This document shows, piece by piece, positions 1 through 10,793 of a stretch of DNA of 64,000 nt. This DNA comes from Thauera humireducens. GTDB taxonomy: Bacteria > Pseudomonadota > Gammaproteobacteria > Burkholderiales > Rhodocyclaceae. Below the pieces are notes generated by a model. The model did no database searches. It worked only from the letters and a program-made list of their open reading frames with translations, and was not told where the DNA came from. Each line of letters starts with the position of its first letter. Position 1 is the first letter of the stretch. The translations under genes were made by a program, and so were the position numbers. The stretch lies in NCBI RefSeq assembly GCF_001051995.2, contig NZ_CP014646.1, forward strand, positions 3,224,001 to 3,288,000. The letters are read 5' to 3'.

Positions 1-1446
1 CGGGTCGTAGAGATGGACGACCGCCTCGTCCGACCGGTCGATGGCCAGCGTGTACTGGATCAGGTCGTTGGTACCGATCGACAGGAAGGACAGGCGGCGG
101 ATGAACATGCCCAGCGACAGCGCCGCCGCGGGAATCTCGATCATGCCGCCGATCTGCACGGCTTCGTCGAACTTCTGCTTCTCCGCACGCAGTTCGGTCT
201 TGGCCTTGTCGATCAGGGCCAGGCACTGGTCGATCTCCTGTGCATGGGCCAGCATCGGGATCATGATCTGCAGCTTGCCGTGTGCCGAGGCGCGAAGCAG
301 GGCGCGCAACTGGGTCAGGAACATCTTCGGTTCGGCCAGCGAGTAGCGCACCGCACGCAGCCCCAGGGCGGGGTTGGGCTCGACGCGCGCCGGGGCGCCG
401 GCCAGCGCCTTGTCGGCGCCGACGTCGAAGGTGCGGATCGTGACGGGTTTGGTCGGCAGCGCCTTGAGAACGGAGCGATAGGCTTCGTACTGCTCGTCCT
501 CGTCGGGCAGCGTGTCGCGGCCGATGAAGAGGAACTCGGTACGGTACAGGCCGATGCCGTCGGCGTTGGCGGTCTTGACTGCGGGCAGATCCTTGGGGCC
601 CTCGATGTTGGCGAGGAGATTGATCGTCTCGCCGTCGAGGGTGGAGGCGTGGGTGTCGCGCAGGCGGTTGAGCTTGGAGCGTTCGATCTCCAGTTCGCTG
701 CGGCGCAGGCGGTACTCCTCGACGATCCGTTCGTCCGGGCCGACGATGATCACGCCGCGGGTGCCATCGACGATGACGAGCTCGTCGGCCTGGAGGAGGT
801 CGCGTACGTGGTGCAGGCCGACGACTGCCGGGATCTTCAGGCTGCGGGCGACGATGGCCGTGTGGCTGGTGGGGCCGCCCACATCGGTGACGAAGCCGGC
901 GATATTGTGGTCGCGAAAGCCGATGGTGTCTGCGGGCGACAGGTCGTGGGCGACGATGATGGTGCCCAGCCCGTCGCGGCGCTTGGGCGGCAGGTGGCCG
1001 GGGTGGCCGAGCAGTACCTTGACCAGGCGCTCGACCACCTGCACCACGTCGGCCTGGCGTTCGCGCAGGTAGGGGTCCTCGATCTGGCGGAACTGCTCGA
1101 CCAGGTGATTCATCTGCTGCACCAGCGCCCATTCGGCGTTGCAGCGTCGCGTCTCGATCAGGTTGCGCGCCGAGTCGATCAGCAGCGGGTCGGCCAGCAT
1201 CATCAGCTGCAGGTCGACGAAGGCGCCGACCTCGCTGTGCGTCTGACCCGAGGTGGCGGCCGCCTTCAGGCCGACCAGCTCGCCCTGCACGGTGGCGACG
1301 GCGTCGTCCAGACGAGCCAGTTCGTCTGGCAGGTGCCTGGGCTGGACGAGGTAGTGGTTAACCTCGAGTAGGGCATGCGAGATCAGGTGCACATGGCCGA
1401 TCGCGATGCCCTGGGAAACAGGCAGGCCGTGGAGGGCGAAGGTCAT
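1..1446 (-). CDS. ptsI: Phosphoenolpyruvate-protein phosphotransferase (PTS enzyme I), C-terminus cut by window edge
   Basis: Enzyme I takes phosphate from PEP onto a histidine and passes it to HPr in the cytoplasm. The first 482 codons are visible; the family is about 575 residues, so roughly the last 90 lie before base 1. The protein opens MTFALHGLPVSQGIAIG. The phosphohistidine motif GGPTSHTAIVARSL is readable on the minus strand around 840-885, with the active histidine at about residue 195. The ATG at 1446 lies two bases after the ptsH stop, so ptsH and ptsI are co-transcribed. No sugar EIIBC is present nearby, which fits a regulatory PTS as in many betaproteobacteria (inference). Confidence 0.97.
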   Translation of the reverse strand, partial: MTFALHGLPVSQGIAIGHVHLISHALLEVNHYLVQPRHLPDELARLDDAVATVQGELVGLKAAATSGQTHSEVGAFVDLQLMMLADPLLIDSARNLIETRRCNAEWALVQQMNHLVEQFRQIEDPYLRERQADVVQVVERLVKVLLGHPGHLPPKRRDGLGTIIVAHDLSPADTIGFRDHNIAGFVTDVGGPTSHTAIVARSLKIPAVVGLHHVRDLLQADELVIVDGTRGVIIVGPDERIVEEYRLRRSELEIERSKLNRLRDTHASTLDGETINLLANIEGPKDLPAVKTANADGIGLYRTEFLFIGRDTLPDEDEQYEAYRSVLKALPTKPVTIRTFDVGADKALAGAPARVEPNPALGLRAVRYSLAEPKMFLTQLRALLRASAHGKLQIMIPMLAHAQEIDQCLALIDKAKTELRAEKQKFDEAVQIGGMIEIPAAALSLGMFIRRLSFLSIGTNDLIQYTLAIDRSDEAVVHLYDP

Positions 1447-1448
1447 GT

Positions 1449-1718
1449 TTATTCTCCCTCGCCGAACCTGTCCGCGATCAGGTCCTGGATGGCCTGCAAC
1501 GCCTTGTCGGCGTCTTCGCCTGCGGTGTCGATGGTGATCGTGCTGCCGCGGGCGGCCGCCAGCATCATCACGCCCATGATGCTCTTGGCGTTGACCCGCC
1601 GGCCGTTGCGCTCGAGCCAGACCTCGCAGGGGAAGCTGCTGGCGAGTTGCGTCAGCTTGGCGGACGCGCGGGCGTGCAGCCCCAGTTTGTTGATGATCTC
1701 GGCGTCGGCCTTCGGCAT
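1449..1718 (-). CDS. ptsH: Phosphocarrier protein HPr
   Basis: This is an 89-residue HPr, the usual family length. It carries phosphate from enzyme I to EIIA proteins. The active-site His15 sits in the motif KLGLHARAS. Ser46 is in AKSIMGV, the site equivalent to the serine phosphorylated by HPr kinase in other bacteria. The gene lies between an EIIA gene and ptsI on the minus strand, 42 bases after the EIIA stop and 2 bases before ptsI, so the three form one operon. Confidence 0.97.
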   Translation of the reverse strand: MPKADAEIINKLGLHARASAKLTQLASSFPCEVWLERNGRRVNAKSIMGVMMLAAARGSTITIDTAGEDADKALQAIQDLIADRFGEGE

Positions 1719-1760
1719 GGTGTGCTCCCCCGCAGTGTTCTCGTGCGCGCTCTCAGGCGC

Positions 1761-2150
1761 CTAGGTTGATTCGATGTGCAGCACGCCGTCACAGCCACCG
1801 GACACGGCGCGCTTGAGCAGCGTGTTCATGTCGCGCTCGCGGTAGGTGAGCACCCGCAGCAGCATCGGCAGGTTGACGCCGGCGACCGCCTCGACGCGAC
1901 CGGGCTCGATCAGCTTGGCGGCGACGTTGCACGGCGTGGCGCCGTAGATGTCGGTCATTACCAGCACGCCATACCCGCTGTCGGCCCAGCCGAGCATCTG
2001 CCGCGCCTGCGGCAGGATGTCGAGCGGGTCGTCCTGCGCTGACAGCCCGAGTTGAACAATCTGTAGGGGGCGTTTGTTGAGCACGTGGCAGGCGCACTGG
2101 ATCAGCGATTCGCCGAGCGTGCCGTGGGTTATGAGGAAGATTCCGATCAT
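1761..2150 (-). CDS. PTS EIIA component, mannose/fructose (ManX-like) family
   Basis: A 129-residue single-domain EIIA that should accept phosphate from HPr. It opens MIGIFLITHG, placing the phosphorylatable histidine at residue 9 as in the EIIA-Man family, and contains the family segment MTDIYGATPCNVA. I chose ATG 2150; upstream codons in frame have no homologous look. It leads the operon with ptsH and ptsI. With no membrane EIIBC visible, a regulatory or polymer-metabolism signalling role is more likely than sugar uptake (inference). Residues such as Cys in CACHVLNKRP are a local peculiarity of unknown meaning. Confidence 0.93.
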   Translation of the reverse strand: MIGIFLITHGTLGESLIQCACHVLNKRPLQIVQLGLSAQDDPLDILPQARQMLGWADSGYGVLVMTDIYGATPCNVAAKLIEPGRVEAVAGVNLPMLLRVLTYRERDMNTLLKRAVSGGCDGVLHIEST

Positions 2151-2395
2151 GTCGTCTCGCTTTTCTCCGCTGGCGATTCTAGCCGATGGGGCGCAGCTCG
2201 GCTGGGACGTTAACGGGGTTTCAGGGCTCAATCTCGCAGTGGCCTGAAAATGGCAAATGAGAGGCGTGGGCGCCAAGTCCATGATCTGAATGGAAGATTG
2301 CGCTTTGTGGGTAGAGGTGCATTTGTTAGAATGCATTTGCTCAAATATTCCACAAACAACAACTGCCCCTGATCGGGCAATCAGCAGGAGAGCCA
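2151..2395. promoter_or_regulatory. Divergent promoter region between the PTS operon and the BCCT gene
   Basis: A 245-base gap separates two divergently oriented start codons, so it must hold promoters for both directions. It is more AT-rich than its neighbours near 2270-2360. The BCCT start at 2396 is preceded by a purine-rich ribosome-binding stretch (caggagagcca). I cannot assign individual -35/-10 boxes with confidence. Confidence 0.4.
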
Positions 2396-4027
<1,632 letters not shown>

Positions 4028-4044
4028 ACCTCGCATGACGGCCC

Positions 4045-4096
4045 GGTCCCGCCTGCACGGTGTATGTTCGCACCGTGCCGGCGGGACTGCTCCTTT
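4045..4096 (+). terminator. Rho-independent-like terminator after the BCCT gene
   Basis: A long near-perfect stem (tcccgcctgcacggtg pairing with caccgtgccggcggga around a loop tatgttcg) is followed by cctttt. It sits just after the BCCT stop and 40 bases before the next start, as expected for an intrinsic terminator with a short T run. Confidence 0.75.
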
Positions 4097-4136
4097 TCGC
4101 CCCGCTTCACAGACGCCCTTTCCACGGATCGAACCC

Positions 4137-6014
4137 ATGCAGGTCGAACAGCTCGAGATCCTCGATTTCCTTCGCGCGCACCCGCCGTTCGGCGACCTGC
4201 CGGACGACGTGCTGGAGCGCGTGGCCGCTGCGGTCGACGTCCGCTACTACAAGGCCGGCGAGCAGATCGTGGCCTTCGGCCAGCCGGCCGAGTTCTGGCA
4301 TGTCGTGCGCAGTGGCGCGGTGGAGGTCTTCCGTCGCAACGGCACGCTCTACAACCGCCTGACGGCAGGTGGCTACTTCGGCGAGTTCGGCCTGCTGCGC
4401 CACGGGCGCGTGCGCTTCCCGGTGACGGCGCTGGAGGACACGCTGCTGTACCTGATTCCGCAGCCGGTGTTCCTCGAGCTGTTCGAGAACAACGAGGCCT
4501 TTGCCGACCACGTCGAGATCGAGGACCGCACGCGGCTGCGCCAGGTCATGTCGCGCCGCGAGGACGCCAACGACCTGATGTCGGCCACCGTCGACACCCT
4601 GGTCGGCCGCGCGGCGGTCACCCTCGGCAGCACGGCGACCGCGCACGAGGCGGCACGGCGCATGACCGAAGAGGGCGTGTCCTCGCTGCTGATCGTCGAT
4701 GACAACCCGGACGTGCCGGAACTGCCCCTGCTGTCGGGCATCCTCACCGACCGCGACCTGCGCACCCGTCTGCTCGCGCCCGGCCTCGGCTACGACACCC
4801 CGGTGGCCGACATCATGACTGCCGGCGTGGTCACCGTGGCCCACAACCAACTCGTGTTCGAGGCCATGCTGGCGATGCTGCGTCACAACGTGCATCACTT
4901 GCCGGTGATGAAGAACCAGCGCCCGCTGGGCATCATTGCCCTGTCGGACATCATCCGCTACGAGTCGCGCAACAGCCTGTTCGTGGTCGGCAGTATCTTC
5001 CGTGCGCAATCCATGGACGAACTCGCCGCGCTGGTGCCCGATGTGCGCGCGTGCTTCGTGCGCATGCTGGGCGAAGACGCGAGCTCGCACATGGTGGGCA
5101 GCGCGATGGCCGCGATCGGGCGCAGCTTCAAGCAACGCCTGCTGGAGCTGGCCGAGGCCGAACTCGGCCCGCCGCCCGTGCCCTATTGCTTCCTCGCGCT
5201 CGGGTCGATGGCGCGGCAGGAGCAGCTCATCGTCACCGACCAGGACAATGCGCTGGTGCTGGACAACCGCTTCGACCGCGCGCAGCACGATGCCTACTTC
5301 GCGGCGCTCGCCGCCTTCGTCAGCGACGGCCTGGCGCGCTGCGGCTACAGCTACTGCAGCGGCGGGGTGATGGCGACCAACGAGAGATGGCGCCAGCCCC
5401 TGCGCGTGTGGGAGCGCACCTTCAGCGACTGGATCGAGCGGCCGACGCCGGAGTCCCTGCTCAACGCCGGCATCTTCTTCGACCTCGACGGGGTGTGGGG
5501 GCGGGTGGAGTGGGCGGCGCGCCTGCGCGAGCTGATCGCGCGCAAGGCGAAGGGCAACGCGCGCTTCCTCGCCTGCATGGCGCGCAACGCGCTGCTGCGC
5601 ACGCCGCCGCTGGGCTTCTTCAAGGACTTCGTGGTCGAATCCGACGGCCGCCACACCCGCGTCATCAACATCAAGCGCCGCGGCACCGCGCCGCTGGCCG
5701 ACCTGATCCGGGTGCATGCGCTGGCGATCGGCTCGGCCTCGCTGAACTCCTTCGAGCGCCTGAAGGACATCATCGACGCCGCCATCCTGCCGCTGGGCCG
5801 CGGGCAGGATCTGTACGATGCGCTCGAGTTCATCGCCATGGTGCGCGCCCGCCACCAGGCGGAATCCCTGGCGGCGGGCGAGGCGCCGGACAACAGCATC
5901 GATCCGGAAAAGCTGTCCGAGTTCGAGCGCAAGAGCCTGCGCGACGCCTTCCTGATCCTTGGCAACGCGCAGAAATTCCTCAAGTACCGCTACCAGCCCG
6001 GGCGGGCCAACTGA
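4137..6014 (+). CDS. cNMP-binding / CBS-pair / DUF294 nucleotidyltransferase-like protein
   Basis: A 625-residue cytoplasmic signalling protein with three modules in order. A cyclic-nucleotide-binding-like cradle occupies about residues 10-125, a CBS-domain pair about 155-280, and a DUF294 putative nucleotidyltransferase about 320-460 with its C-terminal helper about 490-615. The DUF294 part shows LGSMARQEQLIVTDQDNAL, the G-S and D-x-D pattern of nucleotidyltransferases related to the GlnD uridylyltransferase fold. I chose ATG 4137 because the domain begins directly after it and upstream codons overlap the terminator. Such proteins often sit beside transporters and a DEDDh exonuclease, as here; the exact reaction is unknown. 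Confidence 0.9.
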   Translation: MQVEQLEILDFLRAHPPFGDLPDDVLERVAAAVDVRYYKAGEQIVAFGQPAEFWHVVRSGAVEVFRRNGTLYNRLTAGGYFGEFGLLRHGRVRFPVTALEDTLLYLIPQPVFLELFENNEAFADHVEIEDRTRLRQVMSRREDANDLMSATVDTLVGRAAVTLGSTATAHEAARRMTEEGVSSLLIVDDNPDVPELPLLSGILTDRDLRTRLLAPGLGYDTPVADIMTAGVVTVAHNQLVFEAMLAMLRHNVHHLPVMKNQRPLGIIALSDIIRYESRNSLFVVGSIFRAQSMDELAALVPDVRACFVRMLGEDASSHMVGSAMAAIGRSFKQRLLELAEAELGPPPVPYCFLALGSMARQEQLIVTDQDNALVLDNRFDRAQHDAYFAALAAFVSDGLARCGYSYCSGGVMATNERWRQPLRVWERTFSDWIERPTPESLLNAGIFFDLDGVWGRVEWAARLRELIARKAKGNARFLACMARNALLRTPPLGFFKDFVVESDGRHTRVINIKRRGTAPLADLIRVHALAIGSASLNSFERLKDIIDAAILPLGRGQDLYDALEFIAMVRARHQAESLAAGEAPDNSIDPEKLSEFERKSLRDAFLILGNAQKFLKYRYQPGRAN

Positions 6015-6024
6015 GGACGGCCCG

Positions 6025-6792
6025 ATGCTGCATCTGGGGGATCTGAAAGGTACGCAAGGGCACGCTCCGCGCAGGCGAGGCGACCCGCCGGGCGCGCTCG
6101 ACTGGCCGCGGCGTTTCATCGATCTGGCCGCCGGTGCGGACGACCCGCGGCTGCGGGCCTTCTACGCGCGTGGGGTGCCTGCAGGCGATACCGTGCTGCA
6201 GGACGTGCCGATGGTCGCGCTCGACGTCGAGACCACCGGTCTCGACCCGGCGCATGACGAGATCGTCAGCATCGGCGTGGTGCCGATGACGCTCGGCCGC
6301 ATCGCCTCCAGTGCCTCGCGCTACTGGGTGCTGCGGCCCCGCAGCGAACTCAAGCCCGACTCGGTCACCCTCCATGCGATCACGCACGCGCAGATCGATG
6401 CGGCACCCGATCTCGGCGCGATCGTCGATGAGCTGCTCGCGACGCTTGCCGGCCGCGTGGTCGTCGTGCATTGCCGGGAGATCGAGCGGACGTTCCTCGA
6501 TCTGGCGCTGAAGGCGCGGATTGGCGAAGGGCTGGAATTCCCGGTCATCGACACCATGGCGCTGGAGGCACGACTGCACCGCCAGCCGGCGCCCGGCCTG
6601 TTCGCCCGCCTGTTCGGGCGCAAGCCGGAGCCGGTGTCGATCCGTCTTGCCGACAGCCGCGCGCGCTACCGCCTGCCGCGCTACCGCGCCCATCACGCGC
6701 TGACCGATGCGCTCGCCACCGCCGAGCTGCTGCAGGCGCAGGTGGCGCACCGGTTCTCGCCGGATACGCCGCTGCGCGCGCTCTGGCTGTGA
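6025..6792 (+). CDS. DEDDh 3'-5' exonuclease (DnaQ-like)
   Basis: A 255-residue protein of the DnaQ/PolC-epsilon exonuclease fold. Motif Exo I is VALDVETTGLD (about residues 64-74), Exo II lies near HCREIERTFLD (about 151-161) and Exo III is HHALTDALAT (about 222-231), giving the D-E-D-D set with the general-base histidine. It starts 10 bases after the DUF294 gene stop, so the two are very likely co-transcribed and functionally linked. There is no polymerase domain, so it is a stand-alone exonuclease; the nucleic-acid substrate is not known. Confidence 0.92.
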   Translation: MLHLGDLKGTQGHAPRRRGDPPGALDWPRRFIDLAAGADDPRLRAFYARGVPAGDTVLQDVPMVALDVETTGLDPAHDEIVSIGVVPMTLGRIASSASRYWVLRPRSELKPDSVTLHAITHAQIDAAPDLGAIVDELLATLAGRVVVVHCREIERTFLDLALKARIGEGLEFPVIDTMALEARLHRQPAPGLFARLFGRKPEPVSIRLADSRARYRLPRYRAHHALTDALATAELLQAQVAHRFSPDTPLRALWL

Positions 6793-7095
6793 TTACTCCA
6801 GCCCTTGCGAGTGCTCCTATGTGCGTGGTTGCGGCCCGTGGACAGTCCCCAAATGCCTTATAAACGCTGCTCTTTGGCCCATTCTCGCAGATGTCCACGG
6901 AAGGCACCATTTTCCGGCTGAACTCGAACAGGGATGTCCACACCGTTTATGCCAAGTAAGATACGGTGAGCATCGTGTGCATCCACAGGTCTGACTGCGC
7001 ATGGAAAGTAGGCTAACGATGAGTTTGAGTTGCCCCACTAATTTCGTCCTCCAACGTAGTCGTCGCAGGATCGACACAACGAGAGGAAGAGCGAC
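6793..7095. other. Gene-free left edge of the accessory region
   Basis: About 300 bases with no convincing gene. Composition turns more AT-rich than the preceding core gene. It runs into the decayed IS3-type element, and I take it as the left boundary of the accessory region. I could not find an integration repeat or tRNA end here. Confidence 0.4.
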
Positions 7096-7388
7096 GTGAA
7101 GCGCGTCTCGAAGCAGGAACACACGGCTGAGTTCAAGGAGCAGGCCGTCAAGCGGGCCGACGAGGTCGGTAGCATCGGCCGTGTTGCCGACGAGCTGGGG
7201 TTAGTTGAGCAGACGCTGCGCAACTGAGTCAAGGCGGCGAAGGCGGGCAAGCTGAATCCAGCCGGGGCAAGCAGATCATTGTCCAGCAGATGGAGCTGTC
7301 CCGGTTGCGCACTCAGGTGGCGCGGCTCGAGATGGATCTGGAGGTCAAAAGAGAAGCGGCGGCCTATTTCGCGATGGATCTGCTGTGA
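7096..7388 (+). pseudogene. IS3-family OrfA, broken
   Basis: It starts GTG 7096 as MKRVSKQEHTAEFKEQAV, the normal OrfA opening. A TGA at 7225-7227 interrupts at codon 44 where the family has a Trp (NW to N-stop). After a frameshift near 7262 the leucine-zipper-like segment LSRLRTQVARLEMDLEV continues to the end near 7388. It cannot yield a full OrfA. Confidence 0.85.
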
Positions 7389-8329
7389 AATATGCCTTGA
7401 TCGGGACGTAGCGCAGATCCTTTCCGTTGCCTGTCCTGCGCGACGCCTTATCGGTGCGCCGGCGCGACTTTGGGGCTTGGTGGGGCGGCGGAACGCCGGA
7501 CCGCAAGCGACTGACTGTTGTGCAGGCCCCGGGTGCTGATTCGCACGGGTCATTAGGTGGTCCGACAGGCATGCGAGGCACGACTCATCCACGCTGAGTT
7601 GCGTGGGCGTGGCTACCGGATTGCCTTGGCGCGCATTGACCAGTTGATGCGCGAGAATGGCATCCGGGTACAGCACAAGCGGCGCTACAAGGCGACGACC
7701 GACTCCGGGCATCACCTGCCCGTGGCAAAGAATGTGCTCGAGCGCCAATTCGCGCCTGAGGCGCGCAATCTCGTCTGGACGAGCGACATCACCGACATCG
7801 CCACCGACGAGGGAGCATTGTACCTGGCGGTCGTGATCGATCTGTTCGATCACGAAGTGATCGGATGGTCAATGAAGCCAATGCTGACGACCTGCCTGGT
7901 GATCGACGCGCTGTCGATGGCATGGTTTCCCCTGCGGCCGGGACCGGGCATGCTATTCCGCTCCGACAAGAAAAGTTGGTATGCCAGCCAGGCTTACCAG
8001 GCCCGGCATGGCCGCCATGCGTCATGCGCGGGTCGATGTCGCGCAAGGGCAACTGCTGGGACAGCGCACCGACTAAGGGCTTCTCCAACAGCCACAAGAA
8101 TGAGCGGGTGCATGGCGTGAGCTACCCGACCCGAAAAGAGGCCACGAGCGATGTGCTCCAAGACCTCGTCGCGTCCTACAACCGGCGCCTCCGCCGCGCC
8201 AGCTTGGGATGTCTGGCGCCGACTGCGTTCTTGCAGAACTGGATCGAACAACAGCATCAGCAAGAAGTGGCAGCCTTAGCGCGGCCAGTTAAACGGCGGA
8301 AAACGTTGGGTGCCTCATCAGCGCAATAA
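7385..8329 (+). pseudogene. IS3-family OrfB DDE transposase, broken
   Basis: The beginning (7385-7555) has stops in all readings. The core is open from 7557 (ELRGRGYRIALARIDQLM) and carries the first catalytic Asp in WTSDITDIATDEG. A frameshift near 7990 moves to another frame that ends RRASLGCLAPTAFLQNWIEQ. The second Asp region reads FRSDKKSWYAS instead of the usual HSDRGSQYAS, and the segment that should carry the catalytic Glu reads SAPTKGFSNS, so the DDE triad is lost. The element is dead. Confidence 0.88.
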
Positions 8330-8364
8330 AAAACATCTCGGCAGTGATTGTCCTGCACCTCGTC

Positions 8365-8769
8365 TCAGCGTCGACTTATCCCCGCATCTTCCAAAGCATC
8401 AAGTAGTTCAATAATCTGCAGGTCGGCATCGACTAATAGCCCCGCAACGATGTCCCGCTGAGTTCGCGCATCCACAAACCTCTCATTGATGCCCCTATTC
8501 CTGCCCCGCATTTTAAAAAGTCTTTGACGTTCGGAAGTCGACTGATCTTCGCTATGAGTCTTAACCCATTCTTGGATCTCGATCACCAGCAATGGAAAAC
8601 GAGACTTGCGCAGCGCACTTGGGTCGCAATCCGCCTCACGCGCCACATTGTTCTGCGTCACTCGCGTACCACGCGGTAGTAGTTCAGGTACCCCGTGTTT
8701 TAAGCGCTCAAAGGCGTCCCGAAACCTGCCCTCTGCATTGTCGGATCTATTCTCTGTTGATGTGAACAA
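8365..8769 (-). CDS. Small HTH-type accessory protein of a recombinase module
   Basis: A 134-residue basic protein with a helix-turn-helix-like stretch at about residues 38-60 (RVTQNNVAREADCDPSALRK). It overlaps the end of the upstream recombinase gene by 23 bases, so it is the last gene of a four-gene operon. Its size, position and HTH recall TnpC of Tn554 and the small partner proteins of multi-recombinase modules (inference from architecture; I cannot verify homology). It probably modulates recombination or binds the element ends. Confidence 0.7.
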   Translation of the reverse strand: MFTSTENRSDNAEGRFRDAFERLKHGVPELLPRGTRVTQNNVAREADCDPSALRKSRFPLLVIEIQEWVKTHSEDQSTSERQRLFKMRGRNRGINERFVDARTQRDIVAGLLVDADLQIIELLDALEDAGISRR

Positions 8770-10792
8770 AGTAGTTCTCCAGTCCTCGACGCTCCTGTTC
8801 CAGATGGCGATATCGAGGTGTGTCAGGTGCAGTCATCGCCAACTCCTCGACAATGCCTTCTAGGCGAAGCTTATTAGCTTCTGCTTGATTACGATCAAAC
8901 AAAACATTAATACAGCATGACTTTCCGTTTCCCCCAGCGCAGTCGCCAATCGATGAAATGCAGTCCCCTTCACAAGGACTATTCTTCATGCACGCACCCA
9001 ATACCGTTCGACGAAAGTTGATCTGTTTATTTCTTGCAGCCCGCTCGTAGTGCTGCGCGTCATTCTCCGAAATTAACACAATTTCACTTTGATCATGAGC
9101 TGTTGCCCCAAGCAACCTCGCCTTTTGCTCATCACCATATGGACTGATAAACCGATTGCTCTGAACATCAATAAGCGCCCGACCCATCGTCTCATACTGT
9201 GTTGAAACTAAAAGCTCCCGTGCTTTATCGCTAAGTTGTAGTGAAGAACTTCCTCTTCCATAATATAAAGCCATCATTCGACTTAGGTGCTTTAACTCAA
9301 ATTGAAGTGACGAGTCGCTCACGTCGCCTGACGCTAGAACATTAACTGCGCCAGTCCTTCTTAGTTGGTGCCAAGTAAAACGCCAAGGCTTTCCTGATTG
9401 AAAGGTACTTACATCCAGTGTTGGAGTCACCGCTCGTGCGAGGCGTAAATCATCATCGGTCACTGTAATCTGCCCTAAGTCGAGAAGGCGTGGATTTGCT
9501 GCTATCACCATGTTGAGCGTTAGAATACGTGGTCGAATAGACGAATTCCCATTTTCAGGTCTACTCCACGGCTCAAAAGCGCGATTCAATAAATAATGGG
9601 GATCCACTGATTTGGGCTGTGACAAGCAGTTTAGACGTAGTCTTGCAATAGACCTTAGCGCATCGATCGATGGTGCCACTGAGGGGCTTGTGATCCAAAG
9701 GGCATTGGGATCGGGGTCTGTCTTTGTCGTTTCACCTTTGATCAGTGGGACCCGCCCGAAGATCTCATCTTCGTGCCAGATGAGGCAGTCCGATCGCAAG
9801 CTTCCACCTTCAGTGCAGCGCATTAGGGTAAAGCTTAGGATGTCACCCAGTGCTGCATACTGAACCGTATTTAAATACGTGGTGAAGGAATGGATGCCGA
9901 GAATCGAGGGGCTTCCAATCCATCTTTCAAGCACGTCTGCAATTCCGAACTTGATTGCTGTCTCACGAAACGGGCCGTAGTATGTAGCGCCTATCCGTCT
10001 ACCTGTTTTTCCGTTAAGTGCGGACTGAAACGGGTGGCGAAACTTAAGTCGCCGCTCATTCGGTGAGTTCCGGGACCAGGCGCCGTTATCCTCATAGGCA
10101 TCAACAGCGAATTTGAAGCAGCTCTCGATCTGATGCTGATATTTAATATAGTCGGCAACGCAACTTGAAAAGCGGTTTACGAGGTATGTCCATATCCGCG
10201 GTGGAATATACTCCGTTTGCTGGCAAGTGTGCTCGGGCTGCGCTGCTTTTAGACGCCTAAGGCTAGATCTGTCTAAAAGTTCAAAGCCTAACGTATCCCG
10301 TGCGCCGCGCAGTCGCTCTAGTTCGGATAATATGTTTTCAAATTGGCTGGCGGAAATTGCCTTAGCAACTTCATCAATGATTCGGGGGTGGCGCGAAAGA
10401 TCGGATGCGATAATTTTATGCGAACTGCAAACGGCAATAATTTTTCTAAACTGCTTAGCAATATTTAGTAAAGTTGCGGGACTCTTTACGCCGCGTGGCC
10501 CCCATCCTCGCCATGTTATTATTAGCCGCAGGATATCGGCGTTTCTCTGGTCGATGACAGGTGATCGAGAGTTTAACTTTGGTCCATCACCAAAGTTTAT
10601 TGACGCTTGCGTGCCAGTCCAGGGCCAGAGAGGCCATATCGAGTCTCCCCATCGCGCAACGACTGTCCCTTTTGCATCTGTTATACAGGGCCAATCTCGA
10701 GGTGGTGGCCAACTTGGGGGGCGAAATGTGCAATCAGTGCCTTCGCTGCTTGGAGCGTCCAACTGAAGACCCCACTCACTCATAATTGACAT
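8747..10792 (-). CDS. Large tyrosine-recombinase-like protein (third of three), with Cys-rich tail
   Basis: A 681-residue protein whose C-terminal third resembles a tyrosine-recombinase catalytic domain. HQLRRTGAVN supplies the H-x-x-R box and LKHLSRMMALYYG the His and candidate nucleophilic Tyr. The first catalytic Arg region (MRCTEGGSLRSD) is atypical. After the catalytic part comes a cysteine cluster (CMKNSPCEGDC and GDCAGGNGKSCC) at about residues 605-635, probably a metal-binding module, and a charged tail. It starts one base after the upstream gene ends. The gene is more AT-rich than the flanking core genes, which suggests transfer. Confidence 0.8.
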   Translation of the reverse strand: MSIMSEWGLQLDAPSSEGTDCTFRPPSWPPPRDWPCITDAKGTVVARWGDSIWPLWPWTGTQASINFGDGPKLNSRSPVIDQRNADILRLIITWRGWGPRGVKSPATLLNIAKQFRKIIAVCSSHKIIASDLSRHPRIIDEVAKAISASQFENILSELERLRGARDTLGFELLDRSSLRRLKAAQPEHTCQQTEYIPPRIWTYLVNRFSSCVADYIKYQHQIESCFKFAVDAYEDNGAWSRNSPNERRLKFRHPFQSALNGKTGRRIGATYYGPFRETAIKFGIADVLERWIGSPSILGIHSFTTYLNTVQYAALGDILSFTLMRCTEGGSLRSDCLIWHEDEIFGRVPLIKGETTKTDPDPNALWITSPSVAPSIDALRSIARLRLNCLSQPKSVDPHYLLNRAFEPWSRPENGNSSIRPRILTLNMVIAANPRLLDLGQITVTDDDLRLARAVTPTLDVSTFQSGKPWRFTWHQLRRTGAVNVLASGDVSDSSLQFELKHLSRMMALYYGRGSSSLQLSDKARELLVSTQYETMGRALIDVQSNRFISPYGDEQKARLLGATAHDQSEIVLISENDAQHYERAARNKQINFRRTVLGACMKNSPCEGDCISSIGDCAGGNGKSCCINVLFDRNQAEANKLRLEGIVEELAMTAPDTPRYRHLEQERRGLENYFVHINRE

Positions 10793-10793
10793 T

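Larger units (their letters stand above)
7096..8329 (+). mobile_element. Decayed IS3-family insertion sequence
   Basis: Both reading frames of an IS3-family element are recognisable but broken. The left part encodes an OrfA-like helix-turn-helix protein, the right part an OrfB-like DDE transposase. There are several frameshifts, an in-frame stop and lost catalytic residues. I could not pair terminal inverted repeats, so the true ends may lie some tens of bases further out, for example near 7035 (tgagttgcccca) on the left. Confidence 0.85.

Noticed and set aside
4107-6119. Long open frame antisense to the DUF294 gene (670 codons)
   Set aside because: Mirror frame of a gene with three recognisable domains; no family pattern.
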